A DNA stretch of 64,000 bases. It comes from Meandrina meandrites. Lineage: Eukaryota; Cnidaria; Anthozoa; Scleractinia; Meandrinidae. A model generated the notes under the pieces. It saw only the letters and a list, made by a program, of their open reading frames with translations. It searched no databases and was not told the origin of the DNA. Every line of letters begins with the position of its first letter. Position 1 is the first letter of the stretch. This document shows positions 32,806 through 43,000 of the stretch, in pieces. The stretch spans positions 49,556,261-49,620,260 of the forward strand of contig OY855904.1 of the NCBI GenBank assembly GCA_963693305.1, in the 5' to 3' direction. Both the position numbers and the translations under genes were made by a program.

Positions 32806-33063
32806 GATTTAAAACAAACCCCGTCAAAGTCAGCAGAGAGATAACAGCTTTGACCAGCGAGGCTGGAGGGCTCTTGAATCAAGGATACCCTTTTTTCAAA
32901 GACGTTAAAACTATGCTGACAAGATAGACAGAGCAAAATATACCCTAGATTGATTTCAACACACACAAGGCTTGTTTATTATTGCGAAGAAAACATTATT
33001 ACAACACACAGCCTTGCCAAGGTGTCTAACAACCTTTATAACACTGGTGCGATCTGACACAAT

Positions 33064-33336
33064 CTACTTGTCTGATTTGAGAGACGGTTTGCTTTGACCG
33101 GACTTCCTATCAGGGCAGTTAGCCTTAATATGACCCCGCCTATTACAACAATAACATCGCATGTTGAAAGGACGTGAGGAACATGCCACACCGGCACCTC
33201 TATCCTCCCTCTCCGGTCGAGATTTCTTACAATTTGATTCCTCTACTTTACACACAATGTCTAGGACCTTCTCATGGTCCTTATCTCCTAACAGGCGCAT
33301 AACAAGACCCTTGAAGTGGTCTTTCGACGAATCCAC
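33064..33336 (-). pseudogene. Gag-like zinc-knuckle fragment
   Basis: A 90-codon frame with one CCHC knuckle, CYCCNRRGHIKANC (Cx2Cx4Hx4C), the nucleic-acid binding motif of retroelement Gag proteins, followed by a basic Lys/Ser tail. It lies upstream of the pol-like fragment on the same strand, as expected in a retroelement. The N-terminal part of Gag is not found. Confidence 0.7.
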
Positions 33337-33579
33337 CTTCTCCCCAGTTGTCTGATAGACGACCCGATAGTACTTCTTCCTATCATGGTTGCCGTCAGCG
33401 GCTTTATTTGTTATGCAGAGTCTCTAGCATCTCCAGAACTTCATATTTGTTAAATTCTGACTACGTTCTACGAGATTTTCGGATGACACATAGGTAACCA
33501 ACTGCACTGATTGCTTCAATTGTCTAACCTCCTCACGCGATCTCTGTTAAGAGACAAAGAGACTCTAAATCATCTCTCA

Positions 33580-34395
33580 ACTTGATGTGTAAAGCACTTA
33601 GTATTATTAACATAATACGAATAAAGCAAGCTCGCGGCCTTTCCCTAGTTCAACTAGACGCCAACCAGCCCCACCGAATGAATCGCCTACCTCGCTTGTC
33701 GTTTGTAAACATCCAACGGCCACACCAGCCGAAGGAAATAATACAAATAAGCGAGCTCGAAGCGTTCCCCAAGTTAAACTAGACGCCGACCGCTAGTTCA
33801 CCAACTAGCCACCGCCGAAATAAATCGGCTCCCTCGCTTCTACCATTTGTAAACATCCAACGACCACATTAGTCGAAGGAAATAATTCAAATAAGCGAGT
33901 CCTCGGCGTTCCCCTAGCTAAGCTAGACACCGACCGCTAGTTTGCCAACTAGCCACCACCGAAATAAATCGGCTCTCTCGATTGTACCACCTGCAAACAT
34001 CCAACGACAACATAAGCCGAAGGAAAATACAAATAAGCGAGTCCGCGGCGTTCCCCTAGACAAACTAGACGCCGACCGCTAGTTTACCAACTAGCCACCA
34101 CCGAAATAAATCGGCCAACTCACTTTTACCATTTGTAAACATCCAACGACCACATAAGTCGAAGGAAATAATACAAACAAGCGAGTCCTCGGCGTTCCCC
34201 CAGCTAAACTAGGCGCCGACCGCTAGTTCACCAACTAGCCACCGCTGAAATAAATTGGCTATCTCGCTTGTACCACTTGTAATCATCCAACGACCACATA
34301 AGCCGAAGGAAATACAAATAAGCGAGTCCACGGCGTTCCCCTAGTTAAACTAGGCGCCAACGGCTAGTTCACGAACTTGCCACGCCGAATAAATC
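33580..34395. repeat. 144-bp tandem array, five to six units
   Basis: The marker CATCCAACG recurs at about 33709, 33854, 33998, 34140 and 34284, a period of 142-145 bp. Each unit also holds AGCCGAAGGAAAT, AATAAGCGAG, a GGCGTTCCCC module, GACGCCGACCGCTAGTT and ACTAGCCACCGCCG. It occupies the 5' leader of the retroelement, before the zinc-knuckle fragment. Confidence 0.9.
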
Positions 34396-34984
34396 GACAA
34401 CCTTTCCAGCAGTTTCGATAACAGACTTTGGAGATCTTTGGACCATCCCAAATCCTTTTAACAGTCTCTCAACTTCGCTGCATGAGAAAACCTAAGAGAT
34501 ACGACAGACAAGGAATTATACAACGAAGTGTCAAATAACGACTGAAAGACAACTACCTCCAGCTCTTGAGGTTAAGCCGCGTTCTCATTCCCATCTTGGC
34601 CAACTGGCGAATTCACGACTGGTTCCACATGACCACCGAGTGGCTGAACTTCAGGTTCTGCACGTTGACCTTCAGCCATAACGAACTTGTATAAGAAAAA
34701 TCGCGTGGGTCGTATCTCAATACGAAGAAGAGTTCACCTCTTCGTGGCTCCGCTGAAAACTGAGCTAGAATGAACTATTTTCGCGCCAAACCAGAATTTA
34801 TCATCGGCAGTTACGTAATTGCACGTGAGATTGCCCAACTAACCATGAAATACCCATTATTAAGTGTATTTCAACTTCGCATATCATTATGAGTGTTATG
34901 AATAGTAAGGTGTCAGATATGTTATTCGCGGCTTCCCTGGAGAGAGAGAAGAAAGAAACAGATATAAGTTGGTGCACGAGGTCA

Positions 34985-35211
34985 ATTTTCCTCTTTTAAA
35001 TACGACAAAGAGAGATTATCCAAGGAAAACAGCAAACACCGAAGTGCGAGATTCTGCCCATGAAAGCAAAAAAAATAGTGCAGGGTTAATATTCTGCCCA
35101 CAGATAACAACAGTTCAGTGAAGAACTGACTACCCAAATAGGACAGAATAATTATGCGCGAGGTTAATATTCTGCCCACAGATAACAACAGTTCAGTGAA
35201 GAGCTGACTAC
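34985..35211. repeat. 78-bp tandem array, left part
   Basis: One clear unit from 35142 (GACAGAATAATTATGCGCG) and degenerate units before it. The array is cut by the insertion that starts at 35212 and resumes at 36499. Confidence 0.8.
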
Positions 35212-36498
35212 CAGAAGTCCATAACTAGAAGTCTACATCTCTGGTAATAGGCTTTGAGATATGTCTTTCGCGTGTACCTCGCGTTCCTCGCGTGTAGGCT
35301 ATTTTTAGAACAGCTTTGCCGCGAACAAGTAGCCAATCACATTGAAGTATTTTTTAATTCGCGCCTTTGATTGGTTGAACAAATTTTTAAAGAAAAGCAG
35401 AACTGCAGAGGACGAGTGAACTCGAGCGAACGGCATTACGAAATTTCTGTTTGTTGGTCATCGTAATTTCCGTTTTGTGAGGATTAAATCGTCCGGACAA
35501 GAATGATCAGGCCATCTTTCATCGATGACGATAGCATCGAAGTTGTAAAAATTCGGAGCATCCAAATAAGCGAGAGGACCTCAGTGTTTTGGAGTCAGAA
35601 TACGAAATGGTAGCGGGCAAGATAGACTAATTCCGAGTCAAATTCAAAATGCGAAGACACTAAAGATTAATGGTACTCTCAAGATGAAGACAGCCATTAA
35701 GAGAGCAAGTGCATTTTGGCACAGGTTCGTTGCTATTTTTAAAAACAAAACCTTGTTCCTGAAGCGCTCGACATCGAGCGCGGAATTAACAGAATGAAGT
35801 TTGATTCGTTTGAGAACAACGTTCAGAGAAAACGACAAGTTTGGCGAGTTTCGCATGTTTTTGGAATTATAAGGACGGCATGAAAACAAAAGACTGACTA
35901 AGGTAATGTACTTGTTTTAATATGAATAGAAATACGAGTTTAATTCATCGAACAATGATAATTTCATTCACATCCGTCAAAAGTTTAATTCAAGTTGTGC
36001 TTCTCGGGCACTTTGCAGTGTGCAGCTATTGTGTTGTGTATATGTTGTTCAGTATTTTAACACGAGGATATGCTGTACAAAATAAAGACACACTTAACTA
36101 CTAAAAGTTTGGGGAACTTCTGTTCATAAATTCTCTCGTAAATTATAAAAAGTCGACCTGTTTGTTTTGTGAGTTTGTCTACGGAAACCCGGCGACGGGT
36201 TGCTTTTTCACTCGCCTTCAAATGCCACTGAACAGACGTTTGAAATCACTATCTACGATACTACTTCTGTCGAAATGTGAGAATTAAAGAGAATGGCCTG
36301 TCAAGTGTTTTGATGTGATTTGATTTATTTCACCTGCTACTTTCCAAAATATTCGGCCGCAACTTAGAACTCCAATCGTGTCGAAATAGTGGGTTACGTC
36401 ATTTTCTCGCGAGACATCAGTTTCTAAAAATAGCCTACACGCGAAAGACATAGCACGCGCCCCAATACCAGATGTAGACTTCTAGTTATGGACTTCTG
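35212..36498. mobile_element. hAT-like non-autonomous element, 1287 bp, inside the 78-bp array
   Basis: Ends CAGAAGTCCATAACTAGAAG and, on the right, CTTCTAGTTATGGACTTCTG; the inverted similarity continues through GTCTACATCT and CTTTCGCGTGTAGGCTATTTT. TGACTAC flanks both sides (35205-35211, 36499-36505). CAG...CTG ends and a 7-8 bp duplication fit hAT. Internal frames (35644-35889 minus, 35922-36104 plus) show no transposase. Confidence 0.8.
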
Positions 36499-37000
36499 TG
36501 ACTACCCATTTATGACAGAATAATTATGCGCGAGGTTAATATTCTGCCCACAGATAACAACAGTTCAGTGAAGAACTGACTACCCAAGTAGGACAGAATA
36601 ATTATGCGCGAGGTTAATATTCTGCACACAGATAACAACAGTTCAGTGAAGAACTGACTACCCAAGTAGGACAGAATAATTATGCGCGAGGTTAATATTC
36701 TGCCCACAGATAACAACAGTTCAGTGAAGAACTGACTACCCAAGTAGGACAGAATAATTTAGCGCGAGATTAATATTCTGCCCACAGATAACAACAGCTC
36801 AATAAAGAACTGACTACCCAATTATGACAGAATAATTTAGCGCGAGGTTAGTATTCTTCCAACAGATAACAACAGTTCAATAAAGAACTGACTACCCAGG
36901 CAAGACAGAATAATTAAGCGCGAGGTTAATATTCTGCCCACAGATAACAACAGCTCAATAAAGAACTGACTACCCAAGTAGAGCAAAATATAAATTAGCG
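36499..37000. repeat. 78-bp tandem array, right part, six units
   Basis: GACAGAATAAT starts at 36514, 36592, 36670, 36748, 36826 and 36904, an exact 78-bp period, then decays. As 78 is a multiple of three, one minus-strand frame stays open as a 26-residue hydrophobic repeat; this is a by-product and not a likely gene. Confidence 0.92.
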
Positions 37001-38029
37001 CGCGTTTAGCACAGGCCAAAGTCTATAATATTGCGCTTAGCGTTAGGCAGCCAAAATAAAATTGACTATCCAAATTGAGGTTGATATTCCACAAACATTA
37101 TTATATTATTAAGAAAAACAAAATTAAAACGTATAACTTATAAATTTTCTAAAAAAAACTTACCAGTGCGGTTTTGTGCTTCCATAACATCATGGATGAA
37201 CAGCGAAGCCGCGAAGTTTGCGCAACCTCGTATTTCCCGCCAGAATTAATGTAACTGGTTACATTGATCAAAGACGAAAATGTCGAATGTCTTATTTTCA
37301 TTAGACGAAACGCTTGCATATTCGTAGGCGTCGCATTCGGGGTTCGTCCTCTGTTATGCTTGCAATACAACGAGGGACATAATACCAAGAAAATGCAATG
37401 AAGGTGCGCATGACTACTCCTCAGGCGAATCCATGAAAGTAGCGCTCTTCATTTGTTCCTCCTGTTTCCGCATGTAGAAATTACTATTGATATAGCTACT
37501 ACTGATTTCAGTTTTCTTCGCTCACATGCATGTATACCGTATACAGATGTAACTTACCAGAATCGATTTATACGTGCGGCTTTGTTATGGAAAATCAGTG
37601 ACGCGCTTCTAGTCGCGCCATACACTGTAGACCACTATAGTAGTGATACAAAAATGCCGGCTCAAACACGACAGTGTCCCCTGGAAGATCTTGTGAAAGA
37701 ATAATCATCGCTTGCAGGTCTCATAAACACCTTTATAATCCATCAAATATTTTTCGCGCGCGCGATTGGTCTAAACACGTCACGTGATGCAGCTAAAACT
37801 GGGGACTATCAAATGATATTCCCCAGTTTTCGAACTTTGCGATTTACGTTCGCAGGTTTAGTTTTTATCCCGAGTAAATTGTTAAAATGAATAAAACTAA
37901 ACACTTTGAACATACTAATAATATTTTGAGCGCTGACAGAATTTCTTTGACGTTTAAAAGCTTTGAGAAAAGGTCTCCCAAAATGCGGCCTTGTAAAAAA
38001 TATTTGAAGGATACTAAACACAATAGCAT
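37001..38029. other. Intergenic, no gene
   Basis: Contains a short palindrome AAAACTGGGG ... CCCCAGTTTT (37795-37832). Frames on both strands lack recognisable domains. Confidence 0.45.
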
Positions 38030-38189
38030 CCATTTGGCTTCAAAAATATGCACGGATATTTGTCCTTGGACATTATCTGTTCCTCGAAGCTCACAGTTTT
38101 CCTCGAGCTTCGCTCTCGGAAAACTGTTCGCTTCCTGGAACAGATAATGTCCGCGGACAAATATCCGTGCATATTTTCGCACCAAATGG
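38030..38189. repeat. Palindromic foldback, 160 bp
   Basis: Arms CCATTTGGCTTCAAAAATAT, GCACGGATATTTGTCC and GGACATTATCTGTTCC with their complements; centre TCCTCGAGCTTCGCTCTCGGA. All nearby frames fall in the hairpin. Confidence 0.8.
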
Positions 38190-38610
38190 AGACTATTGTT
38201 TATGTATTGGCACTTAAGCAACGAGAATTCCATGAGAATACGAACTGAGTACATTACTACCACACGTCGCCTTTTCCGAAACAGCGAATGTAGAAACTGC
38301 GTGACAAAAGAGACAGACCTTCGGTTCAGTTTCATGTCACATCTCTTGGCGTGCGGTGACAAGTCATGTACAAGATTAAAAGACCTCCTGGACAGATTTT
38401 TTTTTGGAGGTCAAAGCTCGTCATTAGCAATTCGGCAAATGTCACGCCAAAATCAACCATCTGTCAACCCCTTTTGTATTCTCGATCGAAATAGATCTTC
38501 TGCAATAATTTATCTAACCACAAGCCTGCGGGACGCCACAACAAGCTTTTGGGAGCCATTGCTTAGATTAGACTGTCTGCGACGCAGGCTAGACCGTGTT
38601 GCAGTTTGGC

Positions 38611-39202
38611 ATACCGTATTTTCTCAATTAAACGCCGGACCCCGATTAAACGCCGGCCTCGTATAAACGCCGGGTAAAAACGGTTGTTTTTAAAATAAAC
38701 GCCGGGGGCGTTTAATCGAGGCCCCGGCGTTTATTTGCGTTCGAACCAACAAGTTGCTTTTCTCATTAAATAGTACTACTGCGACATACTAGTACGCTAT
38801 GGTATTTTGATAATCTTAAAAACGTTTATGCGGAACTTAAAACTTTGCACCCATACTTGCTCCTATTTTTTAGATATTATTTGCGTTCTCTCTGCCGCAT
38901 ATCCTGAATTACAACATTCAAGAACTGTATATAATGCTGTTATTTTTGGTAATAATATTCCTCAAAGACTTAGGGACAGTTTTCCAGGGCCGGTACGAAG
39001 GGAAAACTCGTTCTGCGTTGACAAACTGCCCTTGGTCTAGGAGAATGGGTGATAATAAATCAGTCTGAAAAAAAAATCGGAAAACTGCACTTCATACATA
39101 AACGCCGGGCCCCGATTTAACGCCGGCTTCAAATAAACGCCGGGTCCACCAGGCCAATTTTGAAATAAACGCCGGGGGCGTTTAATTGAGAAAATACGGT
39201 AT
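38611..39202. mobile_element. 592-bp MITE, ATACCGTATTTTCTC ends
   Basis: Ends ATACCGTATTTTCTCAATTA and the complement TAATTGAGAAAATACGGTAT, followed inward on both sides by repeated AAACGCCGG modules. Copy 1 of the segmental duplication lacks it (TTTGGCAAATCCTCG near 12569-12585). The inside frame at 38807-39040 has no recognisable product. Confidence 0.85.
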
Positions 39203-39277
39203 CCTCGTTTTCTTAATTCATTTTCCGAGTTCAGTGGCTAATAGCCACTTCAAATAAAAAACAGTCGTGGCACATAG

Positions 39278-39505
39278 TAGCCTGATTCTCAGACGTCCGA
39301 GGTCGATCGCTTTCCCTCTCTCCCTTTCCATTTTGGATTTGACTCACGAGGTGAAGTCGCATTCCGTACATATGGTACATCCGTTCTGATTGGTGAAAAT
39401 TGACAATGGCTCTGACGTCATGAACACGACCTCGCACAGAGTATTACCAGACGGGAGAGGGAGAGAGGGGAAGCGATCGACCTCGGACGTCTGAGAATCA
39501 GGCTA
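39278..39505. mobile_element. 228-bp MITE with a 9-bp target duplication
   Basis: Terminal inverted repeats of about 38 bp start TAGCCTGATTCTCAGACG. GGCACATAG is repeated exactly on both sides (39269-39277, 39506-39514), and copy 1 has the single, uninterrupted GGCACATAG near 12644. A 9-bp duplication points to the Mutator (MULE) superfamily. Confidence 0.9.
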
Positions 39506-39514
39506 GGCACATAG

Positions 39515-40023
39515 GACCTTGGATCACTCTATTTTCAGTCATCATTTGTATTTCGCCGTCATCGGCGATCAAAATTTATTCATAAAAAATATGCATGATA
39601 TAGCGATGTTAAATACTACAGTACCTTCAACATATATTTACTTTACAGGTTCAGCCCAATATTTGGACTTTTATGATTAAGGGACGGACCATTTCAAAAG
39701 TGATGGGGGCGGGGACATTTTTAGCTTGCAAGAATTTTTTGGGGCCCATCGCCTGTACAAGAACATTTTAAGGCCCCCATTAAATGCGATCATCTATCAG
39801 CTATCGCTGATCATATCATTACCACGGGCCATAACATCAAATGGGATCATTTTGACATTCTAGCGTCCGGCAAAACTGACCTCCATTGTAAAATTAAAGA
39901 GACCTTATTCATTTAAGAGCTACAACCCTCATTAATTGCCAACGTTGGCAGTGATCGGTTGTTGCTCTATTAACCTAAGCGATAATATTAAGTTACTGCT
40001 GTAGTCAATCCTTAAGTGTTTAG
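39515..40023. other. 3' flank of TPR-CHAT gene 2
   Basis: Begins with sequence matching 12670-12935, including the truncated TTAA/GGGACGGACC repeat near 39680; the rest is non-coding and unrelated to copy 1. Confidence 0.4.
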
Positions 40024-43000
40024 TTAGCTAGTTAAGGAAACTTGCTTTAATTTCCCAAAATCAAATGTCACGTTATCTCCAATCAGGATGAATGGTGCCC
40101 ACTCACAAACCTTGGTAAAGCCGTTATCTCTCATCCACTTCATGGTTTCATAAAGAGATTCACTGGCACTTTTCCCACAAACAAGGTGCTCGTAGAAACG
40201 ACCCATCAGTTGCTCTGTTGCACTGTCTTGTATGGCCCACAGTGCCACCAGTACTGAACGTGCACCGGATCCTAAGAACGATCGAGCGATTCCAACCACT
40301 CCCTCGGCCCGAATCTGTCCACGTCCACTGTGACAGCAACTAAGTACCACCAACTTAGCTCGCAGTCGTACTTTCGAAATGTCAGACATTGTCAATAAGT
40401 ACTCTTCTTCTTTAAGAATCTTTCTGGTACGGCGTAGAGGGGAAAGGGCAATCTCTCCTCTTTCGGCATTACCATGTGCAGCAAAGTGTATCAGACTCAC
40501 TGAATGCAACCTTCCAAGTACCGCCTGCTTGGTTGCGCACTGTCCTAACAAAGGCTGTACGCCCAGCAGTTCTCCAATCATCTCTGCTTCTTTCCTTGCA
40601 CAAGGCAATGGTTTTAGGTTCTCAACACGTCCCCTGTAAAGTACCCGACCAACATCAGGGTCACCCACTATCAATGCACCAGTTTGACTGTGATAGTCTG
40701 ATGGACTGTCCTGAATGAGCTTGAGAGTCGACAATGAAGGAACTATGCGGATCCTGAAAGTGTCTGATAAAAACTTTCCACCTTTATCACTTAACGCTGC
40801 AAACGGAACTTGATTTAACGATCGATCAGGAACGATGATGATTTCGAGCTCCTCAAGTAAGTCAGCCACAGGAGCGATGAGCATTCTGTAACACAAAGAC
40901 AGGCTCGATTCCTCATTTTGACTTTCTTCAAGGTGATCCTCTACGAGTCGCCAAGCTGACTGGCTCTCTTCCTGGCATGATTTCAGTTCTGACTCAATGT
41001 CATTTAACGATCGATCTTCGCAATCCTCCTCGGGTAAAGTGCCAAAGCTGCGAAAGCATTTGGTAAAAAAGTCATCAAAACTGTCAGTTAATCCGCCTGG
41101 TGCAAGGTTTTCGTTTATTCCTAGTGTACGGAAATAAATGACTCCGCTGGTTTTAATAATCCACAAAAACAAATCTTGAACATGATAAGAAATGTACAGG
41201 CAAGAACAATTACTTTCCTTTCTCAGGATGTTTTCAATGCCAATCCACGATTGAGGATTAGCTGAAATTTGCGTTTCAACAGAGTACTGAGTCGCCATCA
41301 ATTCTGCTAGGGCTCTAGCCCGTGATAGCTCTAAAACATAAAGAGCATTGTTAGGAAATCCAGAAAAACAAAAGAAGGCACTGAGAGTCTGATAAGGAAA
41401 ATCGTGAACGTCTAAAAGTGATATTTTAAACTGATCGTTGTCTTTCAAAAACCCGCGCAAGTCTTCGCTTTTACCAACAAACAAAAGCAGACAGTCAAAC
41501 GATTCCTTCTTCTTTTCTTGGGATAACTTTAAGACTGTCAGGTTAGAAAGAAGTTGAAGCTCTAAGTGAAGGTCTTTGATATCTTTACTGATCGAAAGTG
41601 CCGTCTCAAGATAACGTTCGGCCATGACATAGTCACCTAAACATCGAAACACGCTTCCTAAGTTTCCGTAATCTGCTGCTTCTCCCTCTTTATCACCGAT
41701 TTCAACTCTGATCGCAAGTGCTTTTTCAACATATTCTCTAGCTTTGTAATATTCACCAACGGATTTAAATACAGCTCCTAAGTTTCCGTAATCTGCTGCT
41801 TCTCCCCCTTTGTCGCCAATTTCAATTCTGATTGCAAGTGCTTTCTCAAGATATTCTCTAGCTTTGTCATATTCACCAAGTGATTGAAACACAGTTCCTA
41901 AGTTTCCGTAAGATGATGCTTCTCCTTTTCTGTCACCAATTTCAACTTGGATCGCAAGTGCTTTCTCAAGATATTCTCTAGCTTTGTCACATTCACCAAC
42001 GGATTGAAACACAGTTCCTAAGTTTCCGTAATCTGTTGCTTCTCCATTTTTATCACCAATGTCAACTCTGATCACAAGTGCTTTCTCAAAATATTCTCTA
42101 GCTTTGTCATATTCACCAAGTGATTGAAACACAGTTCCTAAGTTTCCGTAAGATGACGCTTCTCCTTCTCTGTCACCAATTTCAACTTGGATCGCAAATG
42201 CTTTCTCAAGATATTCTCTAGCTTTGTCACATTCACCAACGGATTGAAACACAGTTCCTAAGTTTCCGTAATCTGTTGCTTCTCCATTTTTATCACCAAT
42301 GTCAACTCTGATCACAAGTGCTTTCTCAAAATATTCTCTAGCTTTGTCATATTCACCAACGGATTGAAACACAGTTCCTAAGTTTCCGTAATCTGTTGCT
42401 TCTCCATCTTTATCACCAATTTCAACTCTGATCGCAAGTGCTTTCTCAAAATATTCTCTAGCTTTGCCATATTCACCGACTGATTGAAATACAGTTCCTA
42501 AGTTTCCGTAAGATGATGCTTCTCCTTCTCTGTCACAAATTTCAACTCTAATCGCAAGTGCTTTCTCAAGGTATTCTCTAGCTTTGTGATATTCACCAAG
42601 CGATTGAAACACAGTTCCTAAGTTTCCGTAAGATGATGCTTCTCCTTTTCTGTCACCAATTTCAATTTTGATCGCAATTGCTTTCTCAAGATATTCTCTA
42701 GCTTTGTCATAGTCACCAACTGATTGAAACACAATTCCTAAGTTTCCGTAAGATGATCCTTCTCCTTTTCTGTCACCAATTTCAATTTTGATCGCAAGTG
42801 CTTTCTCAAGACATTCCCTAGCTTTGTCATATTCACTAACTGATTCAAACACAATTCCTAAGCTTCCGTAACATGATGCTTCTCCTTTTCTGTCACCAAT
42901 TTCAACTTGGATCGCAAGTGCTTTCTCAAGATATTCTCTAGCTTTGTCATATTCACCAACGGATTGAAACACAGTTCCTAAGTTTCCGTAATCTGTTGCT

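Larger units (their letters stand above)
31670..34907 (-). mobile_element. Non-autonomous Ngaro/DIRS-like retroelement with split direct repeats
   Basis: Read on the minus strand: A1 (34907-34732), internal part with zinc-knuckle and pol-start fragments, B1 (32068-31998), A2 (32001-31826), an 85-bp spacer, and B2 (31740-31670). A1 and A2 are both 176 bp and appear to differ at a single base; B1 and B2 are both 71 bp. This A1-ORFs-B1-A2-B2 order is diagnostic for PAT/Ngaro-type tyrosine-recombinase retrotransposons. Only about 2.7 kb lies between the repeats and neither a full reverse transcriptase nor a recombinase is seen, so the copy is internally deleted. The near identity of the repeats implies recent insertion. 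Confidence 0.65.

Noticed and set aside
33580..37000. CRISPR-like arrays
   Set aside because: The units are contiguous tandem repeats without unique spacers, and the genome is eukaryotic.
36510..37019. Repetitive hydrophobic proteins on minus
   Set aside because: They result from a 78-bp satellite whose period is a multiple of three.
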